Position numbers and translations under genes: made by a program. Shown in pieces: positions 51,608 to 61,301 of a stretch of 64,000 nt of DNA (position 1 is the first letter of the stretch; the number at the start of each line of letters is the position of its first letter). The notes below the pieces were generated by a model. That model saw only the letters and a program-made list of their open reading frames with translations, did no database searches and was not told the DNA's origin. The DNA is taken from positions 1-64,000 of the forward strand of contig JANQPO010000016.1 in assembly GCA_028289445.1 (NCBI GenBank). Direction: 5' to 3'. Source of the DNA: Tepidamorphaceae bacterium. GTDB lineage: Bacteria > Pseudomonadota > Alphaproteobacteria > Rhizobiales > JAKSCL01.

Positions 51608-54502
51608 TCAGGGATTCCCCGCCCCTGGACGACCCGTCTCCGGCGCGGAAACGGGACCGAGGCCGCGTTCGAAAATCTCTCGAACTTTGACCTGCGATTC
51701 TTGAATGTATGCGCCGAGCCGCTCGAAATCGGGTAGCGCGGCGGCTTCGGTCAGCCGGGCGCGGAGTCCGGCCGGTGCTGTTTCGGGATCGAGGTCGCCT
51801 TCAATGCAAACCGCGACCCGGTGGGCGATTGCATCATAAAGCGCCAGCGCCTCGGTGAGCGTCTGCCCGTCATCGGCGGCCAATACACCGGCATCGCTGA
51901 GCGCGGCAATCGCTGCCTTTGTCGAGCGTGCCAGTACGTCTGGGTTGTCCGCCGCGTGGATCAGTTGCAGGCCCTGCGCGATGAACTCGATGTCGACCAA
52001 ACCGCCCGCCGCCAGTTTCAGGTCCCAGAACGAGTTGGCAACCTTGCCTTCAGCCACCTTGCGGCGCATGTCGACAATCGCCTCGCGGGTGTCATCGGCA
52101 TCGCGAGGCTGGCGCAGCACGTCGGCAATCGTCGCTTCAAGCCGGGCGCCGAGCGCCGGGTCGCCGGCTACCGGCCGGGCGCGGGTCAACGCCATGTGCT
52201 CCCAAACCCAGGCGTCTTGGTGCTGATAGGTGTCGAAGCTGTCGATGCGCGTCGCCACCGGGCCGGAGCGACCGGACGGGCGAAGCCGCATGTCAACTTC
52301 ATAAAGATTGCCGTTCGCGGTCTGGGCCGACAGTGCGGCAATCAGGCGTTGGGTCAGCCGTGAAAAATACTGGGTCGGCGCCAACGGTCGCTCGCCGCTG
52401 GACCCGGTCGCATCCGCATCGTGATCGTAGATCAGAATGAGGTCGAGATCCGAACCCGCCGTCATCTGAGCGCTGCCGAGCTTGCCCATGGCCAGCACGG
52501 ACACGGCACCGCCTGGAACATCGCCATGGATGGTGCGCAACTCGTCCCAGGCACGAGCGAGAAGCTTGTCGATCAGCAGTTCGGCGAGTGCGGAGTAGGC
52601 ACCGCTCGCCGCGTCCACCGAGAGGTTGCCGGTCAGTTGACGCACGCCGATCAGGAACGCCTGGTCCTGGCCGACGAGCCGCGCGGTGTCGAGCAGCTCT
52701 TCATAGCTCACGGCCTCGTCGAGGCTGGCGTCCAGCGCCTGGGCAATCACCGCACGGTCCGGCACTTCGCCGAAGAAGCGGGGATCGAGAACCGCGCCGA
52801 ACAGAGACGGGCGTCGAACCAGAGACTTTGCCAGGCGTGGCGCTGTGCCCAGAATAGCCATCAGGAGCGCCAAGAGCTTCGGATTGGCTTGCAGCATGGA
52901 AAAAAGCTGAACGCCGGCCGGCAGTTGCGCCAGGAAACGCTCAAATGCCGCGAATGCCGCGTCGGCGCTTCCCGTTTCACAAACCGCATCAAAGAGGGCT
53001 GGGGTCAGCTCCGTCAGCAGTTCCCGCGAGCGAGGACTGCGCATCGCCGGCACACGGCCTTGGTGCCAGCCGGCGAAACTCTGCCAAACGTGCTCGGGTT
53101 GGCTGAAGCCCATTTGAGCAAGCGTTGCGACGGTTTCCGGATCCGGGTCGACGCCCGTGAACACCAAACTTCCCTGGCCACCGGCCAAGTCCTTTTCACC
53201 GGCGAACAGCGCTTCATAGTGGCGCTGAACGGTTTCAAGCGTCGTCGTCAGCGCGGTCGCAAAGGCGTTGCGACCGTCGAAGCCGCAAAACCGAGCCAGG
53301 CCGGCCAAGCCATCCAGTTCATCCGGCAATGTGTGTGTTTGCTCATCGCGCAGCATTTGCAGGCGGTTCTCGACACTGCGGAGGAATCGATAGGCCGCCG
53401 CCATATCGTCACGCGTCTGGGTGGCAATCCAGCCGCCTTCTGCCAGCACATTGAGACCCGCGAGGGTTTCTGGCACGCGCAGGTTCGGCGCCCGCCCGCC
53501 CGCGATCAATTGCTGCGTCTGAACGAAAAATTCGATCTCGCGAATGCCGCCACGCCCGAGTTTGATGTTGTGACCCTCGACGGCGATGGCTCCAAACCCT
53601 TTCACCGCGTGGATTTGGCGCTTCATCGCATGGATGTCGGCGATCGCCGCGAAGTCCAGGTGCTTGCGCCAGATGAAGGGCTTCAGGGCCCTGAGATATT
53701 TGTCGCCGAAACGCAGGTCGCCAGCCGCGGGCCTGGCCTTGATCATAGCCGCGCGCTCCCAGTTCTGCCCAAGCGCCTCGTAATAGTTGAGCGCGCCGGC
53801 GATCGTCATGGCGACCGGCGTGGCGCCTGGATCGGGACGCAGGCGAAGATCGACCCGGAAGACATAGCCGTCCGCGGTATGGGATTGCAGGAGCTTGGCG
53901 ACCATCTGCGTGACGCGAACGAAATGCGGCGTCATCTCCTTGCCGTCAGGTGCCCGCGCGATGTCCGGGTCGAAGACCGCGATGATGTCGATGTCGGATG
54001 AATAGTTCAGTTCGCGAGCGCCGTGCTTGCCCATGGCGATCAGCACATAGCCTTGATGAAGCTCGGGATCGGCCTCGGGTACCTTGTGAATGTGCCGCAA
54101 GGTGAAATCGAGCGCTGACTGGAGCGCCGCATCGGCCCCGTCGGCCAGCGCATTGGTCACCTCTTCCAGATCCCACATACCGGTCAAATCCGCCAGGGCG
54201 GTGGTCAGAGACAGGACTTGGCGATAAGCCCGCAGCGCTGTCATGGCCGCGGCTTCGTCGGTTGCAGCGGCAATGTCGGCCTCAAGGGTGTCAATTGCCG
54301 CGCGAAGCGTCTCGTCGGGCGCCGTCGTGGCGATCGTCGCGAACCGGTCGGGGTCCCGCGTCATGAGGCCGGTCAGAAACGGCGAGGCGTCGACAATGCC
54401 AGCGACGGTATCGGCATCGACCCAGCCTTGAGCGACAATGTCGGCTCCGGCGTCGCGGTCCACCGCTGGCTCGGCGCGAGGTTGGGCGAGGGCGGCGATC
54501 AT
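51608..54502 (-). CDS. glnE: Bifunctional glutamine synthetase adenylyltransferase / deadenylylase
   Basis: 964 residues. Two nucleotidyltransferase domains control glutamine synthetase by adding and removing AMP. The N-terminal deadenylylase has NYSSDIDIIAVFDPD, and the C-terminal adenylylase has GSDLDLILIYD, each followed by its RLRP segment (DLRLRPDPGATPVA, DMRLRPSGRSGPVA). Helical linkers between them sense PII. ATG overlaps the kinase stop by 4 bases, and the gene is last of degP-RR-HK-glnE on this strand, a linkage I recall from rhizobia. Confidence 0.95.
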   Translation of the reverse strand: MIAALAQPRAEPAVDRDAGADIVAQGWVDADTVAGIVDASPFLTGLMTRDPDRFATIATTAPDETLRAAIDTLEADIAAATDEAAAMTALRAYRQVLSLTTALADLTGMWDLEEVTNALADGADAALQSALDFTLRHIHKVPEADPELHQGYVLIAMGKHGARELNYSSDIDIIAVFDPDIARAPDGKEMTPHFVRVTQMVAKLLQSHTADGYVFRVDLRLRPDPGATPVAMTIAGALNYYEALGQNWERAAMIKARPAAGDLRFGDKYLRALKPFIWRKHLDFAAIADIHAMKRQIHAVKGFGAIAVEGHNIKLGRGGIREIEFFVQTQQLIAGGRAPNLRVPETLAGLNVLAEGGWIATQTRDDMAAAYRFLRSVENRLQMLRDEQTHTLPDELDGLAGLARFCGFDGRNAFATALTTTLETVQRHYEALFAGEKDLAGGQGSLVFTGVDPDPETVATLAQMGFSQPEHVWQSFAGWHQGRVPAMRSPRSRELLTELTPALFDAVCETGSADAAFAAFERFLAQLPAGVQLFSMLQANPKLLALLMAILGTAPRLAKSLVRRPSLFGAVLDPRFFGEVPDRAVIAQALDASLDEAVSYEELLDTARLVGQDQAFLIGVRQLTGNLSVDAASGAYSALAELLIDKLLARAWDELRTIHGDVPGGAVSVLAMGKLGSAQMTAGSDLDLILIYDHDADATGSSGERPLAPTQYFSRLTQRLIAALSAQTANGNLYEVDMRLRPSGRSGPVATRIDSFDTYQHQDAWVWEHMALTRARPVAGDPALGARLEATIADVLRQPRDADDTREAIVDMRRKVAEGKVANSFWDLKLAAGGLVDIEFIAQGLQLIHAADNPDVLARSTKAAIAALSDAGVLAADDGQTLTEALALYDAIAHRVAVCIEGDLDPETAPAGLRARLTEAAALPDFERLGAYIQESQVKVREIFERGLGPVSAPETGRPGAGNP

Positions 54503-55890
54503 GAGTCGCCTGCCGGTTGCGTTGCTGCCGGAAGTCGGATGCGGGCGCGCAGACCCGGTTCGTTGTCTTCAAGCGTCAACGTGCCGCCATGGCGCTGTGC
54601 CGCCGCACGGACCAGAGCGAGCCCCAGCCCGCTGCCTGGAACCGAGCGCGCCTCGTCAAGCCGCACGAAGCGCTCGACGACGCGCGCCCGATCGGCCTCC
54701 GGTATTCCCGGTCCGTCATCGCTTACGGTGAGTTCGATACCATCGTCGGTTTGCTCAAGTGTCATGGCGATCCGCGCGCCTTGGCCCTCCGTGTGCTTGA
54801 GCGCGTTGTCGATCAGGTTCGACAGCGCCTGGCCGAGCAGGTGGCGATTTCCGGTTAGCATCGCCTTGTCCGGAACTTCAACCGCAAGAGACAGACCCGC
54901 GTCTTCTGCCACCGGTTCATAAAGCTCGGCAATATCGCGGACCATAGCCGCCGCATCGAATTCTTCCATGCCTCCGGTCTCGCCCGCCTCCGCTCGCGCG
55001 ATCGACAGGAGCGCGTTGAAGGTCTCGATCAGCCCGTCGCACTCCGCCAGCGTTTCCTCAAGCGCGGCGCGGTAGGCTTTTGGGTCATCGTCCTTCTGCC
55101 GCAGAACGGCTTCCAGACGATTGCGGGTACGCGTCAGTGGCGTCTTCAGGTCATGCGCGACGTTATCGGAGACTTCCTTCAGCCCCGCCATCAACGCCTC
55201 GATACGGGCCAGCATCTGATTGAGGCCAAGCGCCAAGCGGTCGAATTCGTCGCCAGTGCCAGCGACTGGAATGCGGCCCGACAGATCGCCTGCCATGATC
55301 GCGCTGGATGCTTCCGTCACGCCCTCCATGCGTCGCAGAACCCGGCGCGAGATGAAGAAGCCGCTGACGACGGCCAGCACCAGCATCAGCCCGACGGCCC
55401 AGAGCGTCGCGCGGCCAACAAGTTCTCGGAATTGTTCGACCTCGGATAAGTCCCGGCCGACAACCAGGCGAAAGCCGTTCGGCATCACGAACGAACGGAC
55501 CAGCGCTGGATGATCGTCGTCATCGTCGGCAAAGCGGCGATAGGGCACCGGATAAACGCCAGGCTCCGTGAGAATCTCGGCGGGGACAGACGCGATGTTG
55601 CCGGCAAGCACCCGGCCCGTACCGTCCGTGACGAGATAAAGCCCGGCGTTCGGTCGCCGCGACTGCCGGTCGATCACTTGCACCAGGCGCCGCATGCCCC
55701 CGCGCCGATAGACGTTTGTCAGCGCACGGGTTTCCCGCTCCATGGCATCGACATGTTGGCGTGACAGGAGTTCTCCGGTGTTGTGCGCGAAATAAACGAT
55801 CAGGAAGCCGGCAAACGCCGCAAAAACCAGGAGGTAGATGAGCGACAGCTTGAACGCGGTCGTTTGGTAGAACTTAGCGATCGCCGACAC
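54499..55890 (-). CDS. Sensor histidine kinase
   Basis: 463 residues. Membrane segments at 13-34 and ~163-183 flank a periplasmic domain. HAMP follows (RRVLRRMEGVTEASSAIMAGDLSGRIPVAG), then DHp VSDNVAHDLKTPLTRTRNRLEAV, and HATPase boxes NLIDNALKHT, DDGPGIPEADRARV and GSGLGLALV. It overlaps the regulator gene by 17 bases. In rhizobia the equivalent pair next to glnE and degP is often annotated as FeuPQ-like, but the signal here is unknown. Confidence 0.92.
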   Translation of the reverse strand: MSAIAKFYQTTAFKLSLIYLLVFAAFAGFLIVYFAHNTGELLSRQHVDAMERETRALTNVYRRGGMRRLVQVIDRQSRRPNAGLYLVTDGTGRVLAGNIASVPAEILTEPGVYPVPYRRFADDDDDHPALVRSFVMPNGFRLVVGRDLSEVEQFRELVGRATLWAVGLMLVLAVVSGFFISRRVLRRMEGVTEASSAIMAGDLSGRIPVAGTGDEFDRLALGLNQMLARIEALMAGLKEVSDNVAHDLKTPLTRTRNRLEAVLRQKDDDPKAYRAALEETLAECDGLIETFNALLSIARAEAGETGGMEEFDAAAMVRDIAELYEPVAEDAGLSLAVEVPDKAMLTGNRHLLGQALSNLIDNALKHTEGQGARIAMTLEQTDDGIELTVSDDGPGIPEADRARVVERFVRLDEARSVPGSGLGLALVRAAAQRHGGTLTLEDNEPGLRARIRLPAATQPAGDS

Positions 55891-56554
55891 GGACGATATA
55901 CCCTGCGCCGCGCACCGTATGGAGCAGCGGTGCGTCGAAAGACTTATCGATCTTGCCGCGCAAGCGGGACATGTGAACGTCGATCACATTGGTTTGCGGA
56001 TCGAAGTGATAGTCCCAGACCCCTTCCAGAAGCATGGTCCGCGTGACCACCTGGCCGGCATGTTTCATCAGATATTCAAGCAATCGGAACTCGCGGGGCT
56101 GGAGAACGATGTCCTGCCCGGCGCGCGTGACGGTACGCGCCAGCCGGTCGAGTTCGAGATCGCCGACGCGATAGACCGTTTCTCCTTCCTCCGGTGCCGC
56201 GCGCCGGATCAGCGCTTCGACGCGGGCGAGCAGTTCGGAAAACGCGTAGGGCTTGGTCAAATAGTCGTCGCCGCCCGCCCGCAATCCGAGCACGCGGTCG
56301 TCAACGGCGCCAAGTGCGGACAGGATCAAGGCAGGCGTTCGGTCGCCTTCGGCGCGCAGCGCGGAGATAATGGACAACCCATCCCGCTTCGGCAGCATGC
56401 GATCGACAACCAGGACGTCATAGTCCTCGGCCTTGGCGATGGCGAACCCCTCGTCGCCGTCTTGGGCGTGGTCGACCGCATGGCCCGCCTCTCGCAACCC
56501 TTTGACGAGAAAGCCGGCGGCCTGATTGTCGTCCTCAATGACCAAGATTCGCAT
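55874..56554 (-). CDS. Response regulator, OmpR/PhoP family
   Basis: 226 residues. Receiver: VIEDDNQAAG, phospho-acceptor VLVVDRMLPKRDG, lysine TKPYAFSE. Winged helix: REFRLLEYLMKHAGQVVTRTMLLEGVWDYHFDPQTNVIDVHMSRLRGKID. Start at MRILVIEDD, 45 codons inside the track ORF. The 144-bp gap upstream to degP means it may share the degP transcript or have its own promoter. Confidence 0.93.
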   Translation of the reverse strand: MRILVIEDDNQAAGFLVKGLREAGHAVDHAQDGDEGFAIAKAEDYDVLVVDRMLPKRDGLSIISALRAEGDRTPALILSALGAVDDRVLGLRAGGDDYLTKPYAFSELLARVEALIRRAAPEEGETVYRVGDLELDRLARTVTRAGQDIVLQPREFRLLEYLMKHAGQVVTRTMLLEGVWDYHFDPQTNVIDVHMSRLRGKIDKSFDAPLLHTVRGAGYIVRVGDR

Positions 56555-56698
56555 AAGCGCGCAGTCTACAGGAACGTTTGATGGTCGCCAGTGCCTGTCG
56601 TCCTGGGAGGAAGTGGACAGCCGGCCGGTCTGGCCGGCTGTCCGGATCAAGCCATGATCCGCGGGGGCGGGGGGAGCGTCGCGAAGCATGGCCGACCG

Positions 56699-58273
56699 TT
56701 AGGCGTCTTTAAGGTCGAGCGCGACGAAGCGGGGGCGCTCGCCGGACTGGACGAGGAAGAGGACGGCGGTGCGCCCTTCGCGCTGCGCGTCGTCGACCGA
56801 TGACATCACGTCAGCTGGGCTGGTAACGTCCTCGCCGTTGACCTGCAAAATCCGGTCGCCCGGCCGAAGACCCTTTTCACCGGCCTCACCGCGCGGGTCG
56901 ACATCGGCGATCACGACGCGGCCGGCGGAGTCCGTCGTCAGGTCGAGGCCGAGATCGGCCAGTGACGTGGGCTCGGTTTCAGGCTCCGCGTCCTGCACCG
57001 ACGCGCGGGCGATCTGGCCAGGCAGCTCGCCAAGCTCGACCGTCACGGTCTCGCGGGCGCCATCGCGCCACACAACAACGTCGACCCGCTCGCCGGGATC
57101 GAAGGCGGCAATTGTGCGCGCCAGATCCTTCGGACCGTCGATCGTCTCGCCGTCAACGGCAAGCACCGTGTCGCCGGTCTCCAGTCCGGCCTCTTCCGCC
57201 GGACTATCCTCGGTCACCTCGGCGACAATGGCGCCGCCGTCGTCATCGAGGCCCAGACTTTCGGCGATCTCCGGCGTCACCGGCTGGATCTGCACGCCGA
57301 GCCAGCCGCGCGTCACGGCGCCGTTTTCGATCAAGTCGGCGACGACGGAGGACGCCGTTGCGGCGGGAATGGCGAACGCGATTCCGACATTGCCGCCATT
57401 GGGCGAAAAGATCGCCGTGTTGACGCCAATCACCCGGCCATCGATCGAAAAGGTCGGACCGCCGGAATTGCCCCGGTTCACGGCCGCGTCGATCTGCAGG
57501 AAGTCGTCATACGGTCCAGCGCCGATATCGCGGCCGCGCGCCGAGACGATGCCGGCCGTTACCGTGCCGCCTAGGCCGAAGGGATTGCCCATCGAGACAA
57601 CCCACTCACCAACGCGGATATCGGCGTCGGAGAACGCGACATAAGTGAAGTCGCGGTCATCGTCGATCTTCAGCACGGCCAGATCGGTGCGCGGATCGGC
57701 GCCGACCAGCGTCGCGTCCAATTCCTCGCCACTATCGAGGACGACTACGATGCCCTGGCCGTTCTCGATCACGTGGTTGTTGGTGACCACATAGCCGTCT
57801 TCGGAAATGATGAAGCCCGATCCCTGCGATTGGCCGAAGCGGTGGGGCTGGCCACGGCCGCGCCGACCGTCGCGGCGATCGTTCTCGCCGTAGCGGCGGA
57901 AGAAGCGGTTGAGGGGATGGTCTTCGGGCAGGTCCCGGAATTCGGGAAACGAGTCAAAGGGTGCGCCGCGCTCACGAAAGCGGCCCTCGAGCCGGTCGGC
58001 ACGCACGCGTTGCTTGACCCGAACGCTGACAACAGCCGGCCGGACGGCATCGACGACATCGGCGAAACTCGGAGCGGTCACCGTTTGTACGCTAACCGGC
58101 GCGGCGTTCGCTGGAATATGCGAGGACTTCGGCGTCAATGCCGAGCCAACGCCAAGCGCGATCACGGCGACAGAACTCGCCAATGCGGCGCGGCGCAGCG
58201 TGTGAACAAGGCCGCGACCGACGCCGACGGTTGGATTGCTGTTTCTAGACTGAGCGGTGTTCTGGTGATCCAT
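56699..58273 (-). CDS. degP: Periplasmic serine protease, DegP/DegQ/Do family
   Basis: 524 residues. An N-terminal hydrophobic leader (LRRAALASSVAVIALGVGSAL) sends it to the periplasm. The trypsin-like domain holds the triad His (VVTNNHVIENG), Asp (DPRTDLAVLKID) and Ser (NRGNSGGPTF); two PDZ domains follow (GWLGVQIQPVTPEIAESLG and the C-terminal VVIADVDPRGEAGEKGLRPGDRILQVNG). An Arg/Gly-rich loop (RRYGENDRRDGRRGRG) resembles the LA loop. The ATG at 58273 has GGAGAAGGAAAG upstream. The protease heads the regulator-kinase-glnE block. Confidence 0.93.
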   Translation of the reverse strand: MDHQNTAQSRNSNPTVGVGRGLVHTLRRAALASSVAVIALGVGSALTPKSSHIPANAAPVSVQTVTAPSFADVVDAVRPAVVSVRVKQRVRADRLEGRFRERGAPFDSFPEFRDLPEDHPLNRFFRRYGENDRRDGRRGRGQPHRFGQSQGSGFIISEDGYVVTNNHVIENGQGIVVVLDSGEELDATLVGADPRTDLAVLKIDDDRDFTYVAFSDADIRVGEWVVSMGNPFGLGGTVTAGIVSARGRDIGAGPYDDFLQIDAAVNRGNSGGPTFSIDGRVIGVNTAIFSPNGGNVGIAFAIPAATASSVVADLIENGAVTRGWLGVQIQPVTPEIAESLGLDDDGGAIVAEVTEDSPAEEAGLETGDTVLAVDGETIDGPKDLARTIAAFDPGERVDVVVWRDGARETVTVELGELPGQIARASVQDAEPETEPTSLADLGLDLTTDSAGRVVIADVDPRGEAGEKGLRPGDRILQVNGEDVTSPADVMSSVDDAQREGRTAVLFLVQSGERPRFVALDLKDA

Positions 58274-58512
58274 GTCTTTCCTTCTCCATCTGGATAGCCG
58301 GACATCGCTTGCCCGTTGTCGATCTAGATGGGGCACGTCGCCTTACGGCGACCTGACGGGAAGATTAAATTTTGGACAGGTTGGCGAGCGATGATCTGCC
58401 ATGCTGCCGAACCACTTGATCTCGCCGCCGTAATCGGCACAGTCGAGCAGCCGATGTTTCGGTCTGGGATCGGAAGCGTCATGCTCGGTTCTTTTGGCTT
58501 GGGAGTGCGCCG

Positions 58513-59760
58513 ATGAGCCTTCTCGCCGACCTTTTGTCCACTGTGTTCGAACGCCGCTATCGTGCCGGTGGTCCTGCTTTTTGGGACGATCGACCGATCA
58601 GTGCGATTGCCGACGATCTCGTCAGCAGCCGAGGCGAAGTATCGGGGTTGGCGCTGGCGCGGCAGATCCTGGAACGCTTCGAAGATATGGAAGACGCCGA
58701 CAAGCGCGCGTTCTTCCGTCATTTGGCCACCGCGATGGATCTCAATCCAGCTGCGGTTCGCGACGCGCTCAATGCCTATGAGGCGACGCCGGACAGGGCA
58801 AACTATCGCGCGTTCATCGAGTCGGCCGAACCAATGCGGCAGGAGCTGATCCGACGCCTTAATCAGGTTCCAGGCGCCACCGGAAAGCTGGTGGCGATGC
58901 GCCACAATCTCCTCCGCATGGCAGCCGAAAACGGCGAATTCCTCGCACTCGATTTGGACTTCCGGCATCTCTTTGCGTCCTGGTTCAATCGCGGCTTTCT
59001 GGTTCTTCGACCAATCAACTGGGAAAGCCCGGCGCATATCCTGGAAAAGATCATCGCGTATGAGGCCGTGCACGCCATCGACAGCTGGGACGATTTGCGG
59101 CGCCGTCTGCAACCGGCCGATCGTCGCTGTTTCGCGTTCTTCCATCCCTCAATGCCCGACGAACCCTTGATCTTCGTCGAGATCGCGCTGACCCGAGGCA
59201 TTCCAAGCTCAATCCAAGACGTACTGTCCGACGAGCGTGCCGAAATCGACACGTCAAACGCGAACACAGCGGTGTTCTACTCCATCTCGAATTGCCAGGA
59301 GGGCCTTGCCGGCGTGTCGTTCGGCAACTCCCTGATCAAACAGGTTGCCGCCGATCTGTCCGCCGAACTGCCCGGCCTTCGGACCTTTGTCACCTTGTCG
59401 CCCATTCCCGGCATGGCGCGCTGGTTGACGGAAAGCGGGCGTGACATCGAGAGCGTTGCGGCTGCTCAAATCCCCGGCCTTGCGGCGCACTATCTCTTGC
59501 TGGCAAAGCGCTCCGATGGTCTGCCGCTCGATCCGGTCGCCCGGTTTCATCTCGGCAATGGCGCACTCGTCCACGCCATTCACGCCGACGCCGACACCTC
59601 GCGAAAGGGACGGGTCCAATCCGGCGGCGCCATGGTGAATTACCGCTATGATTTGTCGAAGATTTCGCAAAACCATGAGCGCTATGCGACGAAACAGATC
59701 GTCGCCGCGTCGTCTCAGGTTCGCGCGCTGAGCCGCACGGTCGACAAAGCGGCGGCCTGA
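58513..59760 (+). CDS. matA: Malonyl-CoA decarboxylase
   Basis: 415 residues. Converts malonyl-CoA to acetyl-CoA and CO2. The N-terminal helical domain (SGLALARQILERFEDMEDADKRAFFRHLA) is followed by the GNAT-like catalytic domain with CFAFFHPSMPDEPLIFVEIALTRG, SISNCQEGLAGVSFGNSLIKQV and the C-terminal FHLGNGALVHAIHADADTSRKG ... SGGAMVNYRYDL. Serine and histidine catalytic residues lie in these segments. Ten bases separate it from matB, so the two form an operon for malonate use. The usual regulator MatR and transporter MatC are not next to it. Confidence 0.93.
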   Translation: MSLLADLLSTVFERRYRAGGPAFWDDRPISAIADDLVSSRGEVSGLALARQILERFEDMEDADKRAFFRHLATAMDLNPAAVRDALNAYEATPDRANYRAFIESAEPMRQELIRRLNQVPGATGKLVAMRHNLLRMAAENGEFLALDLDFRHLFASWFNRGFLVLRPINWESPAHILEKIIAYEAVHAIDSWDDLRRRLQPADRRCFAFFHPSMPDEPLIFVEIALTRGIPSSIQDVLSDERAEIDTSNANTAVFYSISNCQEGLAGVSFGNSLIKQVAADLSAELPGLRTFVTLSPIPGMARWLTESGRDIESVAAAQIPGLAAHYLLLAKRSDGLPLDPVARFHLGNGALVHAIHADADTSRKGRVQSGGAMVNYRYDLSKISQNHERYATKQIVAASSQVRALSRTVDKAAA

Positions 59761-59770
59761 CGATGGCGTC

Positions 59771-61282
59771 ATGAGCAATCCGCTTTTCGACAGGCTGTTC
59801 GCCCGGCATGCTGGCCAACCGACACCGTTTCTCCATTTGCCGGATGGACGCACACTGACCCATGCGGGCTTTCTCGCGACGACGGCGCGCTTCGCGCATG
59901 CGCTTGCGGCAAATGGCCTCAGTCCGGGCGATCGCGTCGCCGCCCAAACCGCCAAATCGCCGGAGACCTTGACGCTTTACGCCGCATGCGTGCAGGCCGG
60001 GCTGATCTACTTGCCGCTTAATCCGGCGTACACGGCGGATGAGGTCTCCTACTTCTTGGAGAACAGTGGCGCGCGCCTCTTCGTTTGCGACGATGGCAAC
60101 AAAGACGCGCTGACGCCTGTTTCGAAGGCCGCCGGTGCAACGCTTTTGACCTTGAACGGCGATGGCAGCGGAACGCTGCCCGAATGCGCTGCGTCATTGT
60201 CGGAGATCTTTGACACCGTCGAACGCGCGCCCGACGATCTGGCCGCGTTCCTCTACACGTCCGGCACCACGGGCCGGCCGAAGGCCGCCATGTTGACGCA
60301 GGAGAACTTGCTTTCAAATGCCGTCACTTTGACCGACCATTGGCGCTTCACGGCCGAGGACGTACTCCTCCACGCCCTGCCGATCTTTCACACCCACGGT
60401 CTTTTTGTGGCAACGAATGTGACGCTGGCCGCGGGCGGGTCGATGAGTCTTCTGCCGAAATTCGATCTCGACGCCGTCATCGGCGCGTTGTCGGGCGCGA
60501 CGGCGATGATGGGCGTGCCGACATTTTATACGCGGCTTTTGGACGATCCCCGCTTCACGCGCGATCTTGTCGGTCACATGCGCCTTTTCATCTCCGGCAG
60601 CGCGCCGCTTCTTGCCGAGACCCACAACCGGTTCGAGGACAGAACCGGCCACCGTATTCTTGAGCGCTACGGCATGACCGAAACGAACATGAACACGTCG
60701 AATCCCTATGACGGCGAACGCCGCGCCGGAACCGTCGGCTTCCCGCTGCCTGGCGTCGACGTGAAGGTCACGCAGCCGACCACGGGGGAAACGGTCGCCG
60801 ACGGGACGGTCGGGCAGATCGAGGTGCGTGGACCGAACGTCTTCAAGGGATACTGGCAAATGCCGGACAAGACGCGGGAGGAGTTGCGGCCGGATGGCTT
60901 CTTCATCACCGGCGATCTCGGCAAAATCGATGAAGACGGCTATCTCCACATTGTAGGGCGCAACAAGGATCTGGTGATTTCGGGTGGCTTCAATATCTAT
61001 CCAAAAGAGATCGAAACGGTTCTCGACGCGCAACCGGGTGTCTTGGAAAGCGCTGTCATCGGCGCGCCACACGCCGATCTAGGCGAGGCAGTGATCGGCG
61101 TTTTGGTGCCGGAACAGGGTGCCACGGTCAATGTCGACGAGATCAACGATGCGCTCGCCAAGGCGGTTGCCCGGTTCAAGTGTCCTCGCAAGCTGATCAT
61201 CGTTGAGGCACTGCCGCGCAACGCGATGGGGAAGGTTCAAAAGAACGTGCTGCGCGATCAATATCGGGATGCGTTCTCGTAA
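59771..61282 (+). CDS. matB: Malonyl-CoA synthetase
   Basis: 503 residues of the acyl-CoA synthetase superfamily; makes malonyl-CoA from malonate, CoA and ATP. AMP-binding P-loop YTSGTTGRPKAAML, then LPIFHTHGLFVATN, ERYGMTETNMNTSNPYDGERRAGTVGFPLPGV, the hinge ITGDLGKIDEDGYLHIVGRNKDLVISGGFNIYPKEIE and the C-terminal lysine in PRNAMGKVQKN. The RAGTVG region is typical of malonate-specific members. It follows matA in the same operon. Confidence 0.92.
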   Translation: MSNPLFDRLFARHAGQPTPFLHLPDGRTLTHAGFLATTARFAHALAANGLSPGDRVAAQTAKSPETLTLYAACVQAGLIYLPLNPAYTADEVSYFLENSGARLFVCDDGNKDALTPVSKAAGATLLTLNGDGSGTLPECAASLSEIFDTVERAPDDLAAFLYTSGTTGRPKAAMLTQENLLSNAVTLTDHWRFTAEDVLLHALPIFHTHGLFVATNVTLAAGGSMSLLPKFDLDAVIGALSGATAMMGVPTFYTRLLDDPRFTRDLVGHMRLFISGSAPLLAETHNRFEDRTGHRILERYGMTETNMNTSNPYDGERRAGTVGFPLPGVDVKVTQPTTGETVADGTVGQIEVRGPNVFKGYWQMPDKTREELRPDGFFITGDLGKIDEDGYLHIVGRNKDLVISGGFNIYPKEIETVLDAQPGVLESAVIGAPHADLGEAVIGVLVPEQGATVNVDEINDALAKAVARFKCPRKLIIVEALPRNAMGKVQKNVLRDQYRDAFS

Positions 61283-61301
61283 AAGGTCAGACCAAGAGCG
61301 C

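Noticed and set aside
52421-54001. 526-codon plus-strand ORF
   Set aside because: Antisense shadow of glnE, whose motifs and length are clear on the other strand.
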